Assembly (NCBI GenBank): GCA_014650015.1
Contig: BMUD01000014.1
Coordinates: forward strand, 124,001-188,000
Direction: 5' to 3'
DNA length: 64,000 bases
Source of the DNA: Streptomyces griseoloalbus
GTDB taxonomy: Bacteria > Actinomycetota > Actinomycetes > Streptomycetales > Streptomycetaceae
Shown here: positions 58,166-64,000 of the stretch, one piece after another
Layout: the number at the start of each line of letters is the position of its first letter
How positions within the stretch are numbered: the first letter of the stretch is position 1
Position numbers and translations under genes: made by a program
Notes under the pieces: model-generated
The model's database searches: none
Seen by the model: only the letters and a program-made list of their open reading frames with translations
What the model was told of the DNA's origin: nothing

Positions 58166-59074
58166 TCAGCCCGCTTGCGCCGTTCGGCAGTCGCGGCAGC
58201 GGTTCTCGGTTTCGGGGGCGCGGAAGCCCCGGTCGCAGCCGTCGCAGTTGCGCATCTCGTGGCGGGGTGGCGGCGGAGCAGACGGGGCGTGGTACGGGGG
58301 CGGGGGTGGCAGTTGGGCGGTGAGGCGGTGGGCGAGGAGGGCTGCGGGGCGGCGCAGGGGGGCGTCCGGGAGGTCGGTGGTGAGGGCGTGGCGTACGGCG
58401 GTGGGGGTGACCTCGCGTTCCAGCCAGGCGGCGACTCCGGGGACCAGGTGCTCGGTGTCGGTGGCGGAGAGCAGGAGGCGGGGGTCGTGTCGGCGCAGGC
58501 CGGTGAGGAGGTCGGTGGCCTGCCGGCGGAGCGCGGTGGCCGCGGGGCGGCTGGGCTGGGGGACGGCGGGGAGGGCCTTGCGGGTGCGCGGGCCGCGCGG
58601 GTGGGGCGGGGGAGTTCCCTCCACCGGAGGTCGGGGGTGCGGGGCAGGGCGGGGCCGCGGGTCGGGGCAGCCGGTGTCGGCTGCCTGTCGCCGGTGGCTC
58701 GGCTGGTTGCAGGAGATCGTTCGGGTGATGATGCGGCCGGTGGACGTGCGGACGCGTTCGCGGCGCAGGTAGCCGTGGGCCTCCAGCTCGCGCAGGGCGG
58801 CGGCGATGCGGGTGGCGCCCTCGGGGAAGCGTGCGGTCAGCGACTTGATGTCGGCGCCGGCGCCGGTGGGCAGCGACTGGATGTGGCAGCCGAGGCCGAT
58901 CGCGAGGAGCGACAGCTCCTTGTGCTGGGTGAGGTGGTTGCCGATCACCACGAAGCGGGTGGTGTGGCGGGTGTTCTCGTGGATGACGCCGCCGGTGTGG
59001 TGACGCGATCGGGTCGGATCGCCGGCTGCGGCTGACTCGGCGCGCGGGGTCGCGCTAGGGTTTTGGGTATCCAT
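58166..59074 (-). CDS. Winged-helix DNA-binding protein with zinc-finger-like tail
   Basis: From ATG 59074 the product is 302 residues. The N-terminal domain is a winged helix of the MarR/replication-initiator type: GNHLTQHKELSLLAIGLGCH, IKSLTARFPEGATRIAAALR and LEAHGYLRRERVRTSTGRII. A Pro/Arg-rich linker (about 125-170) leads to a helical segment (LLLSATDTEHLVPGVAAWLE) and a C-terminal CDGCDRGFRAPETENRCRDC, a four-Cys zinc-ribbon. Such proteins are common beside Streptomyces mobile remnants and are usually annotated as helix-turn-helix proteins of unknown target. Confidence 0.78.
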   Translation of the reverse strand: MDTQNPSATPRAESAAAGDPTRSRHHTGGVIHENTRHTTRFVVIGNHLTQHKELSLLAIGLGCHIQSLPTGAGADIKSLTARFPEGATRIAAALRELEAHGYLRRERVRTSTGRIITRTISCNQPSHRRQAADTGCPDPRPRPAPHPRPPVEGTPPPHPRGPRTRKALPAVPQPSRPAATALRRQATDLLTGLRRHDPRLLLSATDTEHLVPGVAAWLEREVTPTAVRHALTTDLPDAPLRRPAALLAHRLTAQLPPPPPYHAPSAPPPPRHEMRNCDGCDRGFRAPETENRCRDCRTAQAG

Positions 59075-59316
59075 CGGGAAGGTGCTGCTTCCTTGGTGGT
59101 CAGGCCCTCGCACTGGGATTGCAGTCCCGGCGGGGGCCGAAGCCTTTTCGGGGGTGTGTGCGCTGAGCGTAGGGGAGTCGGGGACCCGAAAATCCAGCTG
59201 AGCCGGTGATGTTCACCCGCCCGAGTGATCGCGTGCCTCGGGCGGGAGGGGTGGGGCTCGGTGGGGTTCCTTCTCCCCGGGTTCTTGCCTGGGAAGGCGC
59301 CGACGGCACCGGAGCT

Positions 59317-59590
59317 TCAGGACGTGGGTTTCGGTGGTGTGAGGCGTAGTTCGGCCCAGACGGTCTTGCGGGGGAAGCGGTCCTCGGTCACGCCCCACCG
59401 GTCGGCGAGCGACTCCACGATAAGCAGTTCGCGGCCCGACTCCGCGTCCGGGGCGGGCGGTTGGGGCTCGGGGAGGCGTTCGCCGCGCGTGTCGGTGACC
59501 TCGATGCGGAGCGTGCTGTCGATCAGGTACAGCGCGAGGCGGAAGTCCCGGAGCGGGGCTCGCCGTAAGTGAACCGTGCGACGGGCGTTG
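59317..59590 (-). pseudogene. 5'-truncated ATP-binding (HATPase_c_2) gene fragment
   Basis: A minus-strand frame ending at TGA 59317-59319 reads DFRLALYLIDSTLRIEVTDT, PDAESGRELLIVESLADRWG and EDRFPRKTVWAELRLTPPKP. This is the C-terminal half of a Streptomyces RsbW-type ATP-binding protein (VTDTRGERLP region with the G-rich lid). Upstream, ARRTVHLRRAPL continues the frame until a TGA at about 59598, and the N-terminal half is missing. The gene is cut by the promoter region of the MFS gene. Confidence 0.75.
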
Positions 59591-59602
59591 CCAGGTATTC
59601 AC

Positions 59603-59655
59603 TTGCTTAAGTCAATCAATCTCCATATGGTTGCCTGAGTCAAGTAGACCTGAGT
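59603..59655. promoter_or_regulatory. Repeated operator motifs before the DHA2 transporter
   Basis: TTGCTTAAGTCAA (59603) and TTGCCTGAGTCAA (59631) are direct repeats 28 bases apart with a partial third copy (CCTGAGTCAC, 59649). Each contains a near-palindromic TTRCTYAAG-like core of the MarR/TetR type. Confidence 0.6.
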
Positions 59656-59674
59656 CACGACGGAGACCTCCTTC

Positions 59675-61162
59675 ATGTCCGACGCACTCGACCGGTCCGC
59701 CGCCGCCGGGACCGCCCCGCCGCCCCACCCGACCGCCGTGGTGGCCGTGCTGGCCTTCGGCGGCATCGTGGTCTCGCTGATGCAGACCCTGGTGATCCCG
59801 ATCGTGGGGCAGCTGCCGCAGCTCCTGAACGCCTCGGCGTCGGACACCGCCTGGGCCGTCACCGCCACCCTGCTCGCCGCGGCCGTAGCCACCCCGGTCA
59901 TGGGCCGCCTCGGCGACATGTACGGCAAGCGCCGCATGCTGCTGCTCAGCCTGGCCATGCTGGTGACCGGCTCCATGGTCGCCGGACTCAGCGACTCCCT
60001 CGTCCCGATGATCGTCGGCCGCGCCCTGCAGGGCCTGTCGTCCGGTGTGATCCCGCTCGGCATCAGCATCCTGCGCGACGAACTGCCCGCGGAGCGGCTG
60101 GGCTCGGCGACCGCGATGATCAGTGCCTCGCTCGGGGTGGGCGGCGCCCTCGGCCTGCCCGCCGCCGCCCTCATCGCCGACAACTTCGACTGGCACACGC
60201 TGTTCTGGACCTCGGCCGTCCTGGGCGTCGTCGCGCTGGTCCTGGTGCTGCTCCTCGTGCCGGAGTCGAAGGTGCGCACGGGCGGCCGGTTCGACCTGAC
60301 CGGCGCGGCCGGGATGGCGGCCGGTCTGATCTGTCTGCTGCTGGCGATCTCCAAGGGGGCCGACTGGGGCTGGTCCAGCGGCACCACCCTCGGCCTGTTC
60401 GCGGCGGCCGTGGTCATCCTGGCGGCCTGGGGATATTTCGAACTGCGCGTCGACCAGCCGCTGGTGGACCTGCGTACCACCGCCCGTCCCCAGGTGCTGT
60501 TCACCAACCTCGCCTCGGTGGCGATCGGCTTCGGCATGTTCTCCATGTCCCTGGTCATCCCGCAGCTGCTGCAACTGCCCGAGCGGACCGGCTACGGCCT
60601 CGGCCAGTCGCTGCTGGCCGCCGGACTGGTCATGGCCCCGTCCGGTCTGGTGATGATGGCGCTGGCCCCCGTGTCCGCGCTGGTCTCCCGCGCCAAGGGC
60701 CCGAAGGTCACGCTGATGATCGGCGCGCTGATCGTGGCCGCGGGCTACGGCCTCAACGTCGCGCTCATGGACCAGGTCTGGCACTTCGTGCTGGCGTCCT
60801 GCGTCATCGGCGCCGGCATCGGTTTCACCTACGGCGCGATGCCCGCGCTCATCATGGGCGCGGTGCCCGCCTCCGAGACGGGTGCAGCCAACAGCCTCAA
60901 CACGCTGATGCGGTCCATCGGCACCTCCTTCGCCAGCGCCGTCGCCGGTGTCGTACTGGCCCAGATGACCACGCCGTTCGGCTCGTACGTGCTGCCCGGC
61001 GAGGACGGTTTCCGCACCGTCCTGGCGCTCGGGGCCGGGGCCGCGCTGGTCGGCTTCGCCATCGCCGCGTTCATCCCGCGGCAGCGTCCGGCCGGCGGCG
61101 CGAACGCCCCGGCCGCCGTCGACCCGGCCCGCGCTCACGAGGCCTCCGGGGCGCAGGCGTAG
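59675..61162 (+). CDS. DHA2-family MFS drug/proton antiporter
   Basis: The 495-residue transporter starts at ATG 59675 after GGAGACCTCC. About 14 membrane helices are visible. The MFS A-motif is RLGDMYGKRRMLLLSLAMLV, and GVGGALGLPAAALIADNFDW is motif C (GxxxGPxxGG-like) of drug/proton antiporters. The last part (NSLNTLMRSIGTSFASAVAG) is also typical of the DHA2 group. It should expel a hydrophobic drug or toxic metabolite. The repeated upstream motifs imply MarR- or TetR-type control, but no regulator gene is adjacent. Confidence 0.93.
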   Translation: MSDALDRSAAAGTAPPPHPTAVVAVLAFGGIVVSLMQTLVIPIVGQLPQLLNASASDTAWAVTATLLAAAVATPVMGRLGDMYGKRRMLLLSLAMLVTGSMVAGLSDSLVPMIVGRALQGLSSGVIPLGISILRDELPAERLGSATAMISASLGVGGALGLPAAALIADNFDWHTLFWTSAVLGVVALVLVLLLVPESKVRTGGRFDLTGAAGMAAGLICLLLAISKGADWGWSSGTTLGLFAAAVVILAAWGYFELRVDQPLVDLRTTARPQVLFTNLASVAIGFGMFSMSLVIPQLLQLPERTGYGLGQSLLAAGLVMAPSGLVMMALAPVSALVSRAKGPKVTLMIGALIVAAGYGLNVALMDQVWHFVLASCVIGAGIGFTYGAMPALIMGAVPASETGAANSLNTLMRSIGTSFASAVAGVVLAQMTTPFGSYVLPGEDGFRTVLALGAGAALVGFAIAAFIPRQRPAGGANAPAAVDPARAHEASGAQA

Positions 61163-61178
61163 GGTCGTTGACCGATCG

Positions 61179-61215
61179 GCGGTCGCCGCCCGGTCCCGTA
61201 CGGGGCGGCGACCGC
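61179..61215 (+). terminator. Terminator-like hairpin after the MFS gene
   Basis: GCGGTCGCCGCCC (61179-61191) and GGGCGGCGACCGC (61203-61215) are perfect 13-base arms around GGTCCCGTACG. A related, weaker copy follows (CGGCCCCCGCACGG...CGGGCGGCGGCCG), so read-through to the esterase is possible. Confidence 0.75.
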
Positions 61216-61316
61216 GGGTCAGCGGCCCCCGCACGGTCCCGTACCGGGCGGCGGCCGCGGGGCAGACGCGCACCACCTGCCCGCACGACCCACCGGCCCG
61301 CAGTGAGGAGACCTCG

Positions 61317-62864
61317 ATGACGACGTCCGAGCCCCACCCGCCGACGGCGGACCCGACCGGCCCCGTGGTGCGCACCGCCTCGGGTGCCGTACGCGGGCGG
61401 CACGAGAGCGGGCTGACGGTCTTCCGCGGCATCCCCTTCGCCGAACCGCCGGTCGGCGAGGCGCGGTTCGCCGCCCCGCGTCCGGCCCGCGCCTGGGACG
61501 GCGTGCGCGAGGCGTACGCGTTCGGCCCGCCGCCCCCGCAGGAACCCGGCTTCGTCGAGGGACGCACGGCCCCGGCCGCCGCGGCCGGCGACGACTGGCT
61601 CACCGTCAACGTCTGGACGCCCGACCCCGACCCGGCCGCCCACCGCCCCGTGATGGTGTGGCTGTACGGCGGCGCCTACCGGCTCGGCCACTCCGGCAGC
61701 CCCGGCTACGACGCCCGCCGCATCGCGAGCGACGGCGACCTCGTCGTCGTCACCCTCAACTACCGCGTCGGAATGGAGGGGTTCGCCCACATCGAGGGCG
61801 CGCCCGCCAACCGGGGACTGCTGGACCAGGTGGCCGCGCTGGAGTGGGTGCGGGACAACATCACGGCGTTCGGCGGCGACCCCGGGCAGGTCACCGTGTT
61901 CGGGGAGTCCGCGGGCGCCGGTTCCGTCGCCGCGCTGCTGGCGATGGACCGCGCGGCCGGGCTGTTCCACCGGGCCATCGCGCAGAGCGTGCCCGGCACG
62001 TACTTCTCCGACGCCCTCGCCCGCGACATCGGCACCGCGCTCGCCGCAGAGGCGGGAGTGCGGCCGACGGTGGCGGACCTGTCCGCCGTGGACCCGGGCA
62101 AGCTGACCGCCGTGGGACAGTCGCTGGGCGCGAGGATGATCCAGTACGCGGACCGCTGGGGGCAGGCCGCGCCCACGGCCACGCCGTACGCGCCGGTCGT
62201 CGACGGTGACGTCCTGCCGGTCACACCCTGGCAGGCGCTCGCGGCGGGAGCGGCCCGGGACGTCGACCTGCTCACCGGGCACAACCGCGACGAGTACCGC
62301 CTGTTCCTCGCCCTGGCCGGCCGCCTCGGACAGATCACCGAGCAGCAGGCGACGGCGGCCCTGCGGATGTACGCCCCCGGCCCGGACGGGGAACGGGCCT
62401 ACCGCGCCGCCTTCCCCGAGGCGTCCGCGGGCGAGCTGTGCGAGCGGGTGCAGACCGACTGGCTGTTCGCCATGCCCACCCTGCGGCTGGCCGAGGCACA
62501 GCTCGCGGGCGGCGGCCGGGCCCACCTCTACGAGCTGACCTGGCCGGCCCCGGGCAACGGCGGCGCCCTGGGCGCCTGCCACGGCCTGGACATCCCCCTG
62601 CTCTTCGGCACCTTCGAGGCCGACCTCGGGATCCTGCTGTTCGCCGGGACCGAACCGACGGAACAGGCCAGGGCGCTGTCGTCGCGGTTCCGTGCCTCCT
62701 GGACGGCGTTCGCGCGGACCGGCGACCCCGGCTGGCCGGCGTACGACGCACAGCGGCGCCAGGTGCGGGTGATGGACGCGGAGCCGACGGTGGCGCCGTA
62801 CCCGCAGGAGGTCTCGCGCCGCCTGTGGGAGGGTTACGACTTCGCGCCCCTGCCCCTGCTGTAA
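61317..62864 (+). CDS. Type B carboxylesterase/lipase
   Basis: The 515-residue alpha/beta-hydrolase has FRGIPFAEPPVGEARFAAPR near the N-terminus, the oxyanion region WLYGGAYRLGHSGSPGYDA, the nucleophile in QVTVFGESAGAGSVAALLAM (Ser198), an acidic residue in LTGHNRDEYRLFLALAGR and the catalytic His in GACHGLDIPLLFGTFEADLG. The usual order Ser, Glu/Asp, His is kept. It starts 154 bases after the exporter, so it may share the operon and could hydrolyse an ester drug or a siderophore; this is inference only. It has no signal peptide. Confidence 0.92.
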   Translation: MTTSEPHPPTADPTGPVVRTASGAVRGRHESGLTVFRGIPFAEPPVGEARFAAPRPARAWDGVREAYAFGPPPPQEPGFVEGRTAPAAAAGDDWLTVNVWTPDPDPAAHRPVMVWLYGGAYRLGHSGSPGYDARRIASDGDLVVVTLNYRVGMEGFAHIEGAPANRGLLDQVAALEWVRDNITAFGGDPGQVTVFGESAGAGSVAALLAMDRAAGLFHRAIAQSVPGTYFSDALARDIGTALAAEAGVRPTVADLSAVDPGKLTAVGQSLGARMIQYADRWGQAAPTATPYAPVVDGDVLPVTPWQALAAGAARDVDLLTGHNRDEYRLFLALAGRLGQITEQQATAALRMYAPGPDGERAYRAAFPEASAGELCERVQTDWLFAMPTLRLAEAQLAGGGRAHLYELTWPAPGNGGALGACHGLDIPLLFGTFEADLGILLFAGTEPTEQARALSSRFRASWTAFARTGDPGWPAYDAQRRQVRVMDAEPTVAPYPQEVSRRLWEGYDFAPLPLL

Positions 62865-62892
62865 GAGGCCAGGGGGTGCCCGTCCGCACGGG

Positions 62893-63462
62893 CTACAGGT
62901 TGCCCATCGGCTCGATGTCGGCCTTCACCGGCGTCCCCCACACGCGCAGCACCTCGTAGTCGGTGAACTCGTGCACGAGCCGGTACGCCATGGCGGGCCG
63001 GGGCCCGCGCCGCTGCGCCGCGATGTACAGCTCCGCCTCGCGCCGGTCCCGGCGCGGGGTGCCGCACAGTTGCCATGCCTGGCCGTTCCACCGTTCCGGC
63101 AGCCAGCGCTGCTGCGGCTGCGGCCGGTCCTCGCGCATGCCGTACCGGGACGGGGTGGGCTCGGCGGGCCGGTGCTGCGGGGCCGGGCCGTTGAACTCGG
63201 CGCGGCGGGCGGTGCGGCGCCGGGTCTCGCACAGCAGGCACAGGTCCGGGGCGCTCTTGTCGACCGGGCCGGTGGGGTGCTCCGCGCAGCGCGTACGGGG
63301 CGCGGCCGTGGTGACGCTCTCCTCCAGCAGGTCGAGGGCCCGCCGCAGGTCGTCCTTCACTTCGTGCAGCCGGGCGTCCGGGGTGTCGGCGGACAGCGCC
63401 TCACCGTGCTCACCGAGAACACGCAGGGCGCGGCCCAGGGCGGTGAGCTGCGCGTGGTTCAT
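62893..63462 (-). CDS. Hypothetical protein with Cys pair
   Basis: The 189-residue product has a helical N-terminus (NHAQLTALGRALRVLGEHGE, DLRRALDLLEESV), a Cys segment (TRCAEHPTGPV, DLCLLCETRR) that could bind zinc, and a C-terminal half with ERWNGQAWQLCGTPRRDRRE and AMAYRLVHEFTDYEVLRVWG. The last part resembles Streptomyces-specific uncharacterised proteins next to murQ. There is no signal peptide. No function is assigned. Confidence 0.7.
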   Translation of the reverse strand: MNHAQLTALGRALRVLGEHGEALSADTPDARLHEVKDDLRRALDLLEESVTTAAPRTRCAEHPTGPVDKSAPDLCLLCETRRRTARRAEFNGPAPQHRPAEPTPSRYGMREDRPQPQQRWLPERWNGQAWQLCGTPRRDRREAELYIAAQRRGPRPAMAYRLVHEFTDYEVLRVWGTPVKADIEPMGNL

Positions 63463-63527
63463 GGTGGTGGTCTCCGGGTCGGGTGGTTCCAGTATCCCAG
63501 CCGTCCAGGGGCGGGTGCCCGCCGCGG

Positions 63528-64000
63528 TCAGGCGCCCGCCTGCGCCTTCGCCAGGGCCGCGCGCAGATGGCCGGCGGACTCGGCCAGGAGGCGGGCGGCC
63601 GTCGGGCCGTCCACGCCGGCCAGGATGACCAGGATGGCGGGCTTGACCTCGCCGTCCGTGGCGGCCAGGGCGCGTTCGATGACGTCGTCCTCCGCCCCCG
63701 TCACCTGGGCGACGATCCGGCGGGAGCGGGCGCGCAGCTTCTCGTTGGAGGCGCGGACGTCGACCATCAGATTCCCGTACGTCTTGCCCAGCCGGATCAT
63801 CGTGATCGTCGACAGCATGTTGAGGACGAGTTTCTGCGCCGTACCGGCCTTGAGGCGGGTGGAGCCGGTGAGGAACTCCGGACCCACCACGACCTCGATG
63901 CCGTGCTCGGCCGCCGCCGCCAGCGCGCTGCCCGGGTTGCAGGCCAGGCCCACGGTGAGCGCGCCGCGCGCGCGGGCGTACTCGACGGCGCCGATCGCGT
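63528..64000 (-). CDS. murQ: N-acetylmuramic acid 6-phosphate etherase, C-terminal part
   Basis: The last 157 or so codons of MurQ are in the window; the start is beyond 64,000. The SIS fold is evident: VGLACNPGSALAAAAEHGIE, VVVGPEFLTGSTRLKAGTAQ, KLVLNMLSTITMIRLGKTYG, NLMVDVRASNEKLRARSRRI. GSTRLKAGTAQK is the substrate-binding signature. The enzyme splits the lactyl ether of MurNAc-6-P to give GlcNAc-6-P, feeding the nagA pathway encoded at 43581. It belongs to cell-wall recycling. Confidence 0.92.
   Translation of the reverse strand, partial: AIGAVEYARARGALTVGLACNPGSALAAAAEHGIEVVVGPEFLTGSTRLKAGTAQKLVLNMLSTITMIRLGKTYGNLMVDVRASNEKLRARSRRIVAQVTGAEDDVIERALAATDGEVKPAILVILAGVDGPTAARLLAESAGHLRAALAKAQAGA

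Overview
The window is high-GC actinobacterial DNA with Streptomyces codon bias, GTG starts, leaderless-looking promoters and Streptomyces regulatory sites (PHO box, BldD-type box, DasR dre-like sites, CIRCE). From memory, the order phoU-phoR-phoP-carD-ispD-ispF-cysS-rlmB-msiK-tRNA-Thr, then terD, cdgB, nagKA, otsBA, thrC, a cold-shock gene and groEL, matches the conserved core of the S. coelicolor chromosome (about SCO4226-4240 and SCO4277-4307). The window is therefore best read as a Streptomyces core-chromosome segment with one accessory block at its left end.

Accessory block (1-13,100). It opens with the 5' part of an IS5-family transposase gene with a -1 slippery site. A decayed coding region, two tandem cysteine-containing secreted paralogues and an IS110-family element follow. 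Next is an overlapping three-gene operon headed by an anti-sigma-type ATP-binding protein. An actinomycete integrative and conjugative element (AICE) of the pSAM2 type follows: Nudix protein (Pif-like position), GntR/KorSA-like repressor, SCO3933-like regulator, FtsK-type TraSA-like translocase, Spd proteins, RepSA-like initiator, excisionase and tyrosine integrase, then a DUF5959 gene. A repeated CTAGACGAGT operator motif lies before several of its transcription units.

Core region 1 (13,100-30,300): gpmA, an MFS transporter, an SCO4226-type nickel-binding protein beside a tiny Cys-rich peptide, the phosphate regulon genes phoU and phoRP around a PHO box, a lipoprotein, carD, the isoprenoid genes ispD-ispF, cysS, rlmB, a DoxX membrane protein, a sugar nucleotidyltransferase, msiK (shared ATPase of sugar ABC importers) and tRNA-Thr(TGT).

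Variable stretch (30,300-37,500): aminoglycoside-kinase-like protein, quinone oxidoreductase, FAD amine-oxidase-like protein, pentapeptide-repeat protein, a small gene with a probable frameshift, an uncharacterised protein, an M1 metallopeptidase lipoprotein and TerD.

Core region 2 (37,500-64,000): arfB, GNAT, flavin reductase, the diguanylate cyclase cdgB, a CBM-like anchored protein, aminosugar catabolism (nagK-nagA plus a sugar-binding lipoprotein across DasR-like sites, and a PfkB kinase), trehalose synthesis (otsA/otsB), gpgS, a SAM-I riboswitch ahead of thrC, a MoaD/ThiS protein, a cold-shock protein, groEL with two CIRCE operators, an Old Yellow Enzyme, a toxin-antitoxin-like overlapping pair, a winged-helix/zinc-finger protein, a DHA2 MFS exporter with an esterase, and the 3' part of murQ at the right edge. 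Two gene ends carry unusual tandem duplications, of 34 bp and 74 bp.
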